Shown here: piece after piece, positions 9,263 through 18,413 of the stretch
Layout of the letters: each line of letters begins with the position of its first letter
Position numbering within the stretch: position 1 is the first letter of the stretch
From: Colimorpha sp964483145
GTDB lineage: Bacteria; Bacteroidota; Bacteroidia; Bacteroidales; P3
DNA: 60,594 bases
Assembly (NCBI GenBank): GCA_964483145.1
Contig: CAZAAK010000003.1
Span: 1-60,594, forward strand
Reading direction: 5' to 3'
Notes under the pieces: model-generated
Databases searched by the model: none
The model's input: only the letters and a program-made list of their open reading frames with translations
Told to the model about the DNA's origin: nothing
Program-made: the position numbers and the translations under genes

Positions 9263-9838
9263 CTATTGTATCGATACATGGCCGTATTTGAACGGTGATT
9301 TAAATTCGCGCAGAAAAGGGTGCATCCTGTCTTTTTGGGAAAGGGAAATTTTGTCAGCAGGTATGTGCCAATCTATTGCCAAATCGGGATCGTTCCAAGC
9401 AATAGCGCCCTCACTTTGAGGAGCATAAAATGCATCGCACTTGTATTGGAAAACCGCCTCATTGCTCAAAACGGAGAATCCATGAGCGAAACCTTTGGTA
9501 ATGAAAAATTGACGGTGATTTTCGGCGGTAAGTTCCACCGAAACATACTTCCCGTACGTAGGCGAACCTTCCCGAATGTCAACTGCAATATCCAAAACCC
9601 TGCCCTTCACCACGCGGACTAGTTTGCTTTGGGCGTATGGGGGCTTTTGGAAATGCAAACCTCTGACGACCCCATAATGCGACATGGACTCATTGTCCTG
9701 CACAAAGTCTGCCGACACACCTGTCTTTTCAGCAAATTCCCGACGATTGAAGCTTTCAAAAAAATAGCCTCTATCATCGCCAAAGACACGAGGTTCGATA
9801 ATGAGGACTCCTTCTATTTCTGTTTTGATAATTTCCAT
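9263..9838 (-). CDS. rfbC: dTDP-4-dehydrorhamnose 3,5-epimerase RmlC
   Basis: 191 aa cupin enzyme converting dTDP-4-keto-6-deoxy-D-glucose to dTDP-4-keto-L-rhamnose. Seen in the sequence are the family start (IIEPRVFGDDRGYFFESFN), the substrate-binding and catalytic region (VRGLHFQKPPYAQSKLVRV), and GFAHGFSVLSNEAVFQYKCD. Length matches the family. It is placed between rmlA and rmlD in the usual A-C-D order with gaps of 25-28 bp. Confidence 0.95.
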   Translation of the reverse strand: MEIIKTEIEGVLIIEPRVFGDDRGYFFESFNRREFAEKTGVSADFVQDNESMSHYGVVRGLHFQKPPYAQSKLVRVVKGRVLDIAVDIREGSPTYGKYVSVELTAENHRQFFITKGFAHGFSVLSNEAVFQYKCDAFYAPQSEGAIAWNDPDLAIDWHIPADKISLSQKDRMHPFLREFKSPFKYGHVSIQ

Positions 9839-9865
9839 TCGACTGTACCCTGTTTTTTAATTAAT

Positions 9866-10744
9866 CTATTCCCCTTTTATAAGGTTCAGGAGGTACTGAC
9901 CATACGGGTTCTTTGCCATAGGCCGAGCAATACGGCTTAGGTCATCGGCAGTAATCCAACCTTTTTCATAAGCTATGCTCTCCAGGCAGGCAACCTTTAG
10001 CCCTTGACGCTTCTCAATAACCTCAATGAAGGTTGAAGCCTCAGCCAAAGAGTCGTGTGTGCCGGTGTCGAGCCATGCAAAGCCACGACCCATAATCTGA
10101 ACTTTCAACTCACCATCCTCCAAAAACTTTTGATTAACCGAAGTAATCTCTAGTTCGCCCCGAGCAGAGGGCTTTATGCCCTTGGCCACTTGTACCACTT
10201 TGTTCGGATAGAAATAAAGCCCGACAACTGCATAATTGGATTTGGGCTCTTTGGGCTTCTCCTCAATGGAAAGCACATTGCCTTCTTGGTCGAATTCAGC
10301 CACGCCATAACGCTCGGGATCGGCCACCCAATAGCCAAAGACAGTTGCCTTGGACTCTTTTTCGGCGGCCTGAACGGCATCGTACAAAAGTTTAGTAAAG
10401 CCATTGCCTTGGAAAATATTGTCGCCCAAGACTAAGCAGACCGAATCGTTGCCAATATACTCCTCGCCTATAATAAAAGCCTGCGCCAATCCATCTGGCG
10501 AGGGTTGCTCGGCATACGAAAAACGAACTCCATAATCAGAGCCATCGCCTAACAATCGCTTGAACCCGGGGAGATCATACGGCGTGGAAATAATCAAAAT
10601 ATCCCTAATTCCTGCCAACATTAGAGCCGAAATGGGGTAATAAACCATCGGCTTGTCGTAGATTGGTAAAAGTTGCTTACTAACCCCCTTAGTAATAGGG
10701 TACAGGCGGGTACCGGACCCGCCTGCAAGAACAATTCCCTTCAT
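9866..10744 (-). CDS. rfbA: Glucose-1-phosphate thymidylyltransferase RmlA
   Basis: 292 aa nucleotidyltransferase that makes dTDP-glucose from glucose-1-phosphate and dTTP, the entry step to dTDP-deoxysugars. The N-terminal nucleotide-binding motif (MKGIVLAGGSGTRLYPIT), the DKPMVYYPIS segment and the GDNIF motif are intact. It follows the wzc-like gene by about 30 bp and opens the rml block. The product could feed both L-rhamnose here and the DegT-dependent amino sugar inferred for the second locus. Confidence 0.95.
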   Translation of the reverse strand: MKGIVLAGGSGTRLYPITKGVSKQLLPIYDKPMVYYPISALMLAGIRDILIISTPYDLPGFKRLLGDGSDYGVRFSYAEQPSPDGLAQAFIIGEEYIGNDSVCLVLGDNIFQGNGFTKLLYDAVQAAEKESKATVFGYWVADPERYGVAEFDQEGNVLSIEEKPKEPKSNYAVVGLYFYPNKVVQVAKGIKPSARGELEITSVNQKFLEDGELKVQIMGRGFAWLDTGTHDSLAEASTFIEVIEKRQGLKVACLESIAYEKGWITADDLSRIARPMAKNPYGQYLLNLIKGE

Positions 10745-10775
10745 ATCTTATTCACGATAATTAAATACGGTTCAA

Positions 10776-13271
10776 TCAATCCTCACTTTTACCTTCATTC
10801 TTGTCATCATCACTGTCACTACCATAGCCATAACCATAACCATAACCGTAGCCATAACCGTAGCCATAACCGTAGCCATAACCGTAGCCATAACCGTAGC
10901 CATAGCCACCGTAACGGCGCCTAATCACCGGAACGTCAGTCATAATGATTGCCATATTCTTAAACTTACCCTTATCCGCCAACTCCTGGATGAAGGGGAA
11001 AGAGCTCTTGTTCAAATACCCCACACGAGCAACATACGCGGTCATATCGGAGCAATGGTTGATAATCAATGAATCAGCCACAATCTGTGCAGGAGCGGAG
11101 TCAAGAATAATGTAGTCGTTGTTAGGACGGAGGAAATCCACCAGTTTGTCCAACTTATCGTCGAGCAACAACTGAGTAGCGTTTGGCGGAGTCTTTTCGC
11201 AAACGATATAGTCCAAATAGGGAGATATTTCGCTGTGCATGACTATCTTCGAGAAATCCGTTTCCTTCCCTAACATATAATGGATAAGACCAATGCGGTT
11301 GTTTCTGTCGATAGTTTTGGACAGGCTACGTTTACGTAAGTCACAGTCAATCAAGATGGTCTTTTTGCCCAAATATGCCAATGAAAGCGCTAAGTTAAGC
11401 GCCACATACGATTTACCCTCACCAGGGATGGTCGAAACCATTTGAATTACCTTCTGACCATCCTTGAGGAAGAATGGGATGTTGGAATGCAATATTCGGA
11501 ATGCCTCGGTGACCACATCATTGCCGTTGGCAGTAACAATAATTTCATCGTTGGCACGCGCCTCAGGCTTTTGAGGGATCTCACCTAAAATGGGAATAGT
11601 AAGCGCTCTCTCGAGATCGGACTTCGAACGTAGTTTGACGTTGAAGAAATTGATACAGAACATGACAAGCGCCGGCAAAACTGCTCCCACCAACAAGCCG
11701 ACAAGGATATGCATCGACAGATGAGGGCCTAAATTGGAGCGGATGCCAGGTTCTACGACCTTGGCGTTGTTGATGGTTACGACCAGGTTCATAGCATTCT
11801 CTTCGCGCTTGCTTAACAGGTATAAGTAAAGTTCCTCTTTGATTTTTTGTTCACGAGTAACCTCATTAACAGCCTTGGTTTGGGTAGGCATGGCGTAAAT
11901 CTGCCCCTGGGCACGGGCTTCCTGCGATTTTGCAGTGCGCAGACGAACACTTACCGAAGTGATTAGATTGTTGACAGAAGAGATAATATTGCTTCTACCG
12001 GCCTCCATCTGTTGCACAAGGTTGCGAACCTGAGGGTTGTTCGGGCCAGCATTGTTAAGGAGTTTGCGGTACTGAAGCACCTGATTGTTGTACTGGGCTA
12101 TCATACTCTGCACCCCACCATCGGAAATACCCACATTGGCAGGGATAAGGTCATCCTTGTTCGCAGGGTTGTTCAAATAGTCCCTAATGGACTTTATTAG
12201 CTGCAACTCAGCCTCCAAACTGTTCACCTCTTCTGCGTAGCGGGTTCCCGTCTGAAGAATGGTACCTGAGACCGTATTCAGATCGGGTAGCCCAGAACTT
12301 TTCTTCAATTGTTCAACTTGGGAATCCACATCCTCCAACTGACCAGAAATGAGCGCAATACGGTCCGATACAAACTGCTCTGTTTTTTCTGCAATGGCCT
12401 TTTTGTCGTTGGTGCCATCCTCGTTGTATGCCACCACAATGGCATCCACCACATCCTTGGCCCTCGCCTCGTTGTTGTCGGTATACACAATTGACACAAC
12501 CGAGGCCATCTTGTCAACACGAGAAACGGCAATTCTTTTTGACAGTTGATAGGCTTTAGCCATTATTGAAGTTTGTGACATTGTGTAGCTGATGCCGTAA
12601 TTCCTCTGAGAGAAATATTCTGTCTTGTCAACAGAAAACTCAACATAACCCTCCGAGTCGACTTTTATCCGGTCGGTATAATGGGCCTTGCCTTTTTTCT
12701 CCATCTTCATACCATTGACCGAAGTAACAACATACTCGTAACTGTTTTGGTCAATCGGAATCACATTCACATACAGACTCACCTCGGGGATTTCATCGGG
12801 TTTTTCGTTATATGGGCGTGCATAGACCTTCATCTCAATGGGCCGATCCTTGTAATAGGAGACCTTTGTGAAGAAACCGCTACGGTCGCAACCCTTGTTC
12901 AACTCAAGGTTTTCAACAACACTTCTAGTAATGGCAGTGGACTGAATAAGGTAGATTTCGTTCTCTAGAGAGTTCCAACTGTTGTCCATACCCATGCTGT
13001 TGAAGATGGCATCCATGTTACGAGACTGGTATCTATTTTGATTCGACTCGTCACGGACCAAAATGGTGGTAGTGTATTGGTACGCCTTCGGTTTGGACTT
13101 GTATATCACGCCTGCAACTACCAAACAGACGAATAACGACAGGGCGAACCAATACCAGTTGTTGATAACCAGAAACACTATATCACGCACAGTGATGGCA
13201 TTTTCGGCTTCTTGCTGCCCCATATTGCCTCCCTGAGCGGTCTGTTGGTTCCTTAACTGCTTATTTTCCAT
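10776..13271 (-). CDS. Wzc-like polysaccharide co-polymerase and tyrosine autokinase with Gly-Tyr tail
   Basis: 831 aa inner-membrane protein controlling polysaccharide chain length and export. A Wzz domain starts at the first transmembrane segment (NWYWFALSLFVCLVVAGVIY). A long periplasmic coiled-coil/GNVR region and a second membrane helix (HILVGLLVGAVLPALVMF) follow, then a cytoplasmic BY-kinase domain. The kinase has Walker A STIPGEGKS, Walker A' TILIDCDLRK and Walker B YIILDSAPA. The C-terminal tyrosine cluster is an almost pure Gly-Tyr alternation with about 15 tyrosines, ending in an acidic tail SDSDDDKNEG. BY-kinases autophosphorylate such tails to regulate oligomer assembly. The upstream neighbour is the matching Wza-like lipoprotein. 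Confidence 0.92.
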   Translation of the reverse strand: MENKQLRNQQTAQGGNMGQQEAENAITVRDIVFLVINNWYWFALSLFVCLVVAGVIYKSKPKAYQYTTTILVRDESNQNRYQSRNMDAIFNSMGMDNSWNSLENEIYLIQSTAITRSVVENLELNKGCDRSGFFTKVSYYKDRPIEMKVYARPYNEKPDEIPEVSLYVNVIPIDQNSYEYVVTSVNGMKMEKKGKAHYTDRIKVDSEGYVEFSVDKTEYFSQRNYGISYTMSQTSIMAKAYQLSKRIAVSRVDKMASVVSIVYTDNNEARAKDVVDAIVVAYNEDGTNDKKAIAEKTEQFVSDRIALISGQLEDVDSQVEQLKKSSGLPDLNTVSGTILQTGTRYAEEVNSLEAELQLIKSIRDYLNNPANKDDLIPANVGISDGGVQSMIAQYNNQVLQYRKLLNNAGPNNPQVRNLVQQMEAGRSNIISSVNNLITSVSVRLRTAKSQEARAQGQIYAMPTQTKAVNEVTREQKIKEELYLYLLSKREENAMNLVVTINNAKVVEPGIRSNLGPHLSMHILVGLLVGAVLPALVMFCINFFNVKLRSKSDLERALTIPILGEIPQKPEARANDEIIVTANGNDVVTEAFRILHSNIPFFLKDGQKVIQMVSTIPGEGKSYVALNLALSLAYLGKKTILIDCDLRKRSLSKTIDRNNRIGLIHYMLGKETDFSKIVMHSEISPYLDYIVCEKTPPNATQLLLDDKLDKLVDFLRPNNDYIILDSAPAQIVADSLIINHCSDMTAYVARVGYLNKSSFPFIQELADKGKFKNMAIIMTDVPVIRRRYGGYGYGYGYGYGYGYGYGYGYGYGYGYGYGSDSDDDKNEGKSED
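10817..10912. repeat. Codon-level tandem repeat encoding the Gly-Tyr tail
   Basis: A 12-bp tandem repeat (plus-strand unit CCATAACCGTAG) lies at the 3' end of the wzc-like gene and encodes Gly-Tyr-Gly-Tyr. Similar repeats encode the tail of the second wzc-like gene at about 31976-32051. Perfect units make slippage, and therefore variation in tyrosine number, plausible. Confidence 0.8.
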
Positions 13272-13305
13272 ATATTTCGTTATTTATATTTGCTAGCTTC
13301 GTGCG

Positions 13306-14127
13306 TTAATTCCGATTCAAATAGAACCTGGACAGAACATAGTAGTAGAACACCGATGAAAGTACCGACACAATGGACACCGCACTAGAGATATAAGTCA
13401 TAGTCATCGGATCGCGTTCCGCATTTTTCTTCTTGCGCATATTGGGCTCCACGTAAACCACATCATTCTGGTGAAGGTAGTAGTAAGGGGAGTCGAAAAC
13501 CGACTTGGAAGAAAGATCAATTTCACCAATAGTACGAACGCCATTCTCCTCACGAATGACAGTCACATTGTGGCGCTGACCGTAGATGGTGAGGTCGCCT
13601 ACCATACTCAGCGCTTCGAAGATGGTCAAGCGTTCTCCGGCAACAACCAACTGGCCTGGACGGGTCACATCGCCAAGAACGCAAACCTTGAAATTCATCA
13701 ACTTGACGGTGACTACAGGGTCGGTGATATGGCCTTGAGCAATGAGTTGTTTTTCAATCAAGGCAGCTAACTCGTTGTGCGTAAGGCCTACCACATGAAT
13801 TTTGCCTAGAACAGGAAAGATGATATCCCCGTCGTGGTTAACCAAATAGCCTGAAACTACTGAATTGCCTGGATTCATGACCGTCCCATTCATAACAGCA
13901 ATCTTATTGGTCTCTTGATTGAACTGGATAGTCGATTCAGGGGTCTCGCTCTCCACATATATACTCAAGAGATCATTGGCTTGAATGCCGCCAGAGAACT
14001 GCCCTTTCAGTGCAAAAGCAGAGTCGCGTTGTGCATCGGCAATGTAGGCAATCTCTTCAGCTGGTTTGCACGACACAAACACCAATGCAACCGCAATTGC
14101 GCCCAAAAATAGTTTATTCATTCTCAT
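13306..14127 (-). CDS. Wza-like outer-membrane polysaccharide export lipoprotein
   Basis: 273 aa. A lipoprotein signal (LFLGAIAVALVFVSC) is followed by a Poly_export domain (GIQANDLLSIYVESETPES), a SLBB-type region (VLGDVTRPGQLVVAGERL) and, near the C-terminus, a hydrophobic helix (ISSAVSIVSVLSSVFYYYVL) like the one that forms the outer-membrane pore in Wza. It should form the export channel working with the Wzc-like kinase 35 bp downstream. It is first in the minus-strand operon, with a promoter box 79 bp upstream. The ATG at 14121 is an equally good start. Confidence 0.88.
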   Translation of the reverse strand: MRMNKLFLGAIAVALVFVSCKPAEEIAYIADAQRDSAFALKGQFSGGIQANDLLSIYVESETPESTIQFNQETNKIAVMNGTVMNPGNSVVSGYLVNHDGDIIFPVLGKIHVVGLTHNELAALIEKQLIAQGHITDPVVTVKLMNFKVCVLGDVTRPGQLVVAGERLTIFEALSMVGDLTIYGQRHNVTVIREENGVRTIGEIDLSSKSVFDSPYYYLHQNDVVYVEPNMRKKKNAERDPMTMTYISSAVSIVSVLSSVFYYYVLSRFYLNRN

Positions 14128-14205
14128 ACGTCATATTTTTATTTCATTACAATTCAGACCACTAAGAAAAAGTCACAACAAAATGCTCCCCATTAGTGGA
14201 GTTTG

Positions 14206-14213
14206 CAAAGATA
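14206..14213 (-). promoter_or_regulatory. -7 box of the nine-gene operon
   Basis: TATCTTTG on the minus strand, about 80 bp before the wza-like start codon, fits the Bacteroidetes -7 consensus TAnnTTTG. No clear TTG is found at the -33 spacing. It is the only such box between this operon and the divergent gene that starts at 14659, apart from the plus-strand box at 14623. Confidence 0.45.
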
Positions 14214-14622
14214 CTACTTTTTTTTCACACGAGAAGTTATTTATAATTACGCCAAGCATAGACTCACAAATTGCCATCCATTCACTTTAACGACCCTGTG
14301 TTTGCCATAAGAATCTCTTTCCGAATTATTTCCACACCAAAAAATGTTTTCGTACTTGAAGAGCAAGAGACTATACAAAGGGGCTCGTGCATGAAGGAGG
14401 GGATAATGGCAGTCCGCTACAATAAACTAGCGCGATGTATGCGCATGCAAATTGTTGAGCCCCCCTATATATTACACAGGGAGTGTACGCAACTCTCCGT
14501 AGCTCAGCCACGAATAGCAACCTCTGCTCGGCACCCGACTTCTGAAAGTTTTCTGACGACACAGAGTTCGCCACATGAAATTTTCCATGCCGTTTTTTTC
14601 GTGCCGTATGGAAAAAAAAGCG
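14214..14622. other. Divergent intergenic region
   Basis: About 400 bp between the -7 boxes of two divergent operons. It is A/T rich with poly-T stretches near 14218. I see no credible gene; small open frames here have no recognisable sequence. A regulatory role is possible but no clear operator or riboswitch stands out. Confidence 0.4.
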
Positions 14623-14630
14623 TACTTTTG
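14623..14630 (+). promoter_or_regulatory. -7 box upstream of the nucleotidyltransferase
   Basis: TACTTTTG fits TAnnTTTG and lies 29 bp before the chosen ATG at 14659. This supports that start over a longer upstream frame, because transcription would begin at about 14637. Confidence 0.5.
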
Positions 14631-14658
14631 CACCAAAGTAAACAAACACAAAACACTT

Positions 14659-15381
14659 ATGCAAGCTTTCATTCTCGCGGCAGGATTAGGCACAAGACTA
14701 CGTCCACTTACAAATCATCTCCCAAAAGCCATGGTAAAGGTGCAAGGGCATACTTTGCTCGAGATTGCTATCAACAATCTTATTCGGCAGGGAGCATCTC
14801 GAATTGTGATTAACGTACACCATTTTGCCGACGTGATTTGCCAATATCTGCAAAGCCAGCATTGGAGTGTGCCTATTTTTGTTTCAGACGAACGCGAGCT
14901 ACTTCTCGACACCGGAGGCGGACTGAAAAAAGCGGGCCCATTTTTCTCAACAGACGAACCAATCTTAATTCACAACGTTGATGTTCTATCCCACCTCGAC
15001 TTCTCACAACTTACGACAAAACATATTGATTCCATGTCAGATGCAACACTTGTTGTCAGTCAGCGAGAAACCTCTCGCTACCTACTGTTCGATAAATTCG
15101 GACAATTAATTGGATGGGAAAACAAGCAAACCGAAGACGTTAATTGGGTTCACGCCCCCGATGGGCCCTACCAAGAACTGGCCTTTGACGGCATTGCCAT
15201 GATTGAGCCCCAACTGATAGAGTTGCTCCCTCCCCCTTCTAGCCCCTACTCCATTATACCTTCCTATTTGGATATTGCCAAAAATCATAGAATCAACTAT
15301 TTCGAGCTAGACCCAAAAGATTGGCTCGATGTTGGAAAACCTCAAACCCTCTCAAAAGCACAGCAATGGAAACTTTCTTAA
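14659..15381 (+). CDS. Sugar-1-phosphate nucleotidyltransferase, MurU/GMP-like
   Basis: 240 aa NTP-transferase. The signature is at the very N-terminus (MQAFILAAGLGTRLRPLT, then LPKAMVKVQGHTLLE) and the metal-binding Asp is in LIHNVDVLSHLD. The short length and the sequence DTGGGLKKA resemble MurU-type N-acetylmuramate-1-phosphate uridylyltransferases and mannose-1-phosphate guanylyltransferases, but the nucleotide and sugar cannot be told apart here. The ATG at 14659 is used because the signature begins there and a promoter box lies just upstream. The 3' end overlaps the next gene by 16 bp, so the two are co-translated. No AmgK-like kinase is adjacent. Confidence 0.75.
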   Translation: MQAFILAAGLGTRLRPLTNHLPKAMVKVQGHTLLEIAINNLIRQGASRIVINVHHFADVICQYLQSQHWSVPIFVSDERELLLDTGGGLKKAGPFFSTDEPILIHNVDVLSHLDFSQLTTKHIDSMSDATLVVSQRETSRYLLFDKFGQLIGWENKQTEDVNWVHAPDGPYQELAFDGIAMIEPQLIELLPPPSSPYSIIPSYLDIAKNHRINYFELDPKDWLDVGKPQTLSKAQQWKLS

Positions 15382-18203
15382 CAGAAGTGGCACGCCAGCT
15401 CGTAGCCGAGCATCCCAACGACCTCGACCAAGTCACTGTTGTTTTCAACAACCGACGCTCTGGGTTATTCCTTCGCCGCCAATTTGCCTCAATGAAAGGC
15501 AAACCCTTCTTTCTGCCCCGAATCATCAGCATGGATGACTTGATTGCAGATTTGGGCAAGTTGGAAATAGTCCCCAATGAATTTCTTTTATTCGAACTAT
15601 TTGACATCCACCGCCATCTCGGTAGTGAGGTCAGGAAATTCGAGACGTTTGAGGATTTCATCTCCTTTGGTGATATAATGCTGGCCGACTTTTCCGAAAT
15701 CGACTTGTACTGCATTGATGCGCAGCAACTTTTTAGTAATCTTCACGAATTGAAAGCCATTGGCGAATGGGATGTAACATCGGTAAAGCTGACACCGCTA
15801 CAGCAAAGATACATCGACTTTTACAAGTCACTCTATCAATATTACAACCAACTGCACCAACGGCTTATGGCCAAGCATAAAGCTTATAGCGGCCTGGCCT
15901 ATCGGTATGTCGCGGAAAATATCGAACAACTAGATCTCAGTAACAGTGGTTCGAAATTCTATTTCGTTGGCTTTAATGCATTGTCTTCCAGCGAACACAC
16001 CATTATCAAACATTATGCCAAAATCGGCCATGGCAAACTGATTACTGATGGCGATGCCTACTATGTGGATGACCCAGAACAAGAAGCTGGGAATTTCCTT
16101 AGGAAACATTTAGGCGATAATATTCCAATATCCAAAGAATATCCGAATCACTTCATTCAAAACCACAAAAATGTCACCATTGTTAGTTGCCCCGAAAATG
16201 TTCTGCAATGCAAATATGCCGGCATGCTTATTTCCAAGCAGTTGAAAGACGATCGAACCATTGAACAGACTGCCATTGTACTGGCCGATGAATCTCTCTT
16301 GTTGCCTACGTTAAATGCGCTCCCTGCCGGAATCGAAACAGCTAATGTTACCATGGGATACCCTTTCATTAACACTGCCGCCCATTCTTTGATGCTAAAA
16401 CTGTTTTCGCTCCAACAGCGCCGCCGCAAAGAATTATTCTACCATCAGGATATATTGGACCTGATGTCGGACCTATATATATGCAAAATTCTTGGAATCA
16501 ATAATATTCATTCGAAACTGAGTCAACTTTTATCTGCCGGTCACGTTATTTATGCTCGGTGGGAAGAAATTGCTGCTCTATGTGAAAGCATGGGATGCGA
16601 CCCATCACCTCTCCACTGTATCTTTTCCACAGATTCCCCGTTGCCAGACCAGTTCCTCATACAAAGTCGGTCGTTGGTGCATATACTTTACTCTCAAGGA
16701 TTTTTCGACTCCAACATCAAGGAGAAAGAGGCACTTGCATGTCTCCTCCAGATTATCGACCATTTTATTGAGTTGCAAAACCAGTACCACTTTGTTGAAA
16801 ACCTAAATGTGCTACTAAAAATATATACACGGCTTGCCAAACGGCGCTCGGTTTCCTTCTATGGTGAGCCTCTCCACGGTTTGCAGATCCTGGGAGTCCT
16901 TGAGACTAGAAATCTTGATTTCAAACGAGTTATACTCATTTCTGCCAACGAGGGCACTTTACCCTCAGGCAGGACCAACAACACTCTGATTCCTTATAAT
17001 TTGAAAAGAGCCTTTGGAATCCCCACATTTCATGAGAAGGACGCTGTTTACGCCTACAACTTCTACCGTCTCCTTCAACGGGCCGATGACATTCACCTAC
17101 TCTACAGCACCGAATCGGATGGCATGGGTAAAGGCTCGCCAAGCCGTTTCGTATTGCAAGTTCGCCGAGAGTTGGCAGAACGCTACCCCAACAACATTAC
17201 ACTTCATGAGGAAGTTCTTTCGGCAGACGTCTCAACATGCATAGAATCAAATACTTTATGCTATAACAAGAGTCTCTCTACCATGCAACGACTCAAAGAA
17301 ATCTCAAAAAAAGGCTTCTCCCCTTCGGCCCTTAACAAATACAAGGGTTGCCCATTACGATTTTATTTCGAAAACATTCTTGGAATCAAAGAAATGGACC
17401 GAGTGAATGAAGATCTCGAACAGAATGAACTTGGCACCCACATCCATGCAATTCTCCAAACCATATATTCCAAAGAAATTGGGAATCCTGTGCAAAAAGA
17501 ATGGTTACAACAGGCACTTTCGGAATTGGACAACCTATTGAAAGCAGAATTTAACAAAGACTTCCAGCATGGACGCAGCCATGAAGGTAAGAACCTCTTC
17601 CTAGAATCAATTGTTAAAACACAGGTTTCTAGTTTTTTGAAAAGTGAAATCCGATCTTTGGAGAAAGGCAATGCGCTGACAATTTTAAAACTTGAAGAAC
17701 CGCTCTCGCATCCAATAAACATCTCAACAAATGAAGGCACGACCACTGTAATAATACGCGGAATTGCAGATCGCATCGACCTGTGCAATAACGTTGTCCG
17801 CGTCCTTGATTACAAATCTGGCACAGTGGACAAAAAAGATTTACAAGTAAAGTGTGCTAAGCCAAATTGGGCCGAAGTATCGGACATGTGGTTTCAGATT
17901 ATGCTATACTCCTGGCTACTGCATTACAACAAATTAGGCAATGGCCAACACCAAGCCGGCATTGTTCCACTCAGGTACCTCGACTCCAAGATCCTATTAG
18001 CCGAGTGGGAAGGTGCTAACTATCTAACGGACGAACATTTGGATACCTTTGAAAAAATACTCCAAGAGATTGTTTCCGACATACTCAATCCCGAAATTCC
18101 TTTCATCGCCAATATAGGCAAAAAAAAGTGCAGCTACTGTCCTTTTGTCGAGACCTGTAACTTCGAAAACGCTAACAACACAAAGGGTACACACGACTCA
18201 TGA
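15366..18203 (+). CDS. AddB-like PD-(D/E)XK nuclease/inactive helicase
   Basis: 945 aa, probably a DNA-repair exonuclease subunit. The C-terminal nuclease domain carries VLDYKSGTVDKKDL, the DxK part of the PD-(D/E)XK active site. Cysteines that could bind a 4Fe-4S cluster are arranged as in AddB and Cas4: one in YKGCPLRFYFENILGI and then CSYCPFVETC. The N-terminal two thirds resemble a UvrD-like helicase fold without a clear Walker A motif. It starts inside the preceding nucleotidyltransferase gene. An AddA-like partner is not in the window. Exact pathway role inferred. Confidence 0.75.
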   Translation: METFLTEVARQLVAEHPNDLDQVTVVFNNRRSGLFLRRQFASMKGKPFFLPRIISMDDLIADLGKLEIVPNEFLLFELFDIHRHLGSEVRKFETFEDFISFGDIMLADFSEIDLYCIDAQQLFSNLHELKAIGEWDVTSVKLTPLQQRYIDFYKSLYQYYNQLHQRLMAKHKAYSGLAYRYVAENIEQLDLSNSGSKFYFVGFNALSSSEHTIIKHYAKIGHGKLITDGDAYYVDDPEQEAGNFLRKHLGDNIPISKEYPNHFIQNHKNVTIVSCPENVLQCKYAGMLISKQLKDDRTIEQTAIVLADESLLLPTLNALPAGIETANVTMGYPFINTAAHSLMLKLFSLQQRRRKELFYHQDILDLMSDLYICKILGINNIHSKLSQLLSAGHVIYARWEEIAALCESMGCDPSPLHCIFSTDSPLPDQFLIQSRSLVHILYSQGFFDSNIKEKEALACLLQIIDHFIELQNQYHFVENLNVLLKIYTRLAKRRSVSFYGEPLHGLQILGVLETRNLDFKRVILISANEGTLPSGRTNNTLIPYNLKRAFGIPTFHEKDAVYAYNFYRLLQRADDIHLLYSTESDGMGKGSPSRFVLQVRRELAERYPNNITLHEEVLSADVSTCIESNTLCYNKSLSTMQRLKEISKKGFSPSALNKYKGCPLRFYFENILGIKEMDRVNEDLEQNELGTHIHAILQTIYSKEIGNPVQKEWLQQALSELDNLLKAEFNKDFQHGRSHEGKNLFLESIVKTQVSSFLKSEIRSLEKGNALTILKLEEPLSHPINISTNEGTTTVIIRGIADRIDLCNNVVRVLDYKSGTVDKKDLQVKCAKPNWAEVSDMWFQIMLYSWLLHYNKLGNGQHQAGIVPLRYLDSKILLAEWEGANYLTDEHLDTFEKILQEIVSDILNPEIPFIANIGKKKCSYCPFVETCNFENANNTKGTHDS

Positions 18204-18291
18204 CCATCACAGACCGGACGATGCTGAAGGATATTATCCGGCACGAATTGAGCATCCTTGCCCACAAAAGTCACTCCAAGAGAAGAAAAAA

Positions 18292-18321
18292 TTGTACTGT
18301 CAAAAAAAAATTGTACCTTTG
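18292..18321 (+). promoter_or_regulatory. Promoter TTG-N19-TACCTTTG for the OmpA/TPR gene
   Basis: TTG at 18292-18294 and TACCTTTG at 18314-18321 are separated by 19 bases, a full match to the Bacteroidetes consensus. Transcription would start near 18328, giving an ~85-nt leader for the lipoprotein gene at 18414. Confidence 0.65.
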
Positions 18322-18413
18322 CAGACTAGTAATCGAATGCCACAACCTGTGGTAATTAGATTCAAAGTGTTGATTGATATTTTAATGCAGAACAATAATA
18401 TATAAATATAACG

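Noticed and set aside
10817..10912. CRISPR-like array
   Set aside because: The units are contiguous 12-bp repeats with no spacers and are inside a coding sequence.
10673..10924. Plus-strand frame with His-Ser-His-Asn repeats
   Set aside because: It is the opposite-strand shadow of the Gly-Tyr codon repeat in the wzc-like gene.
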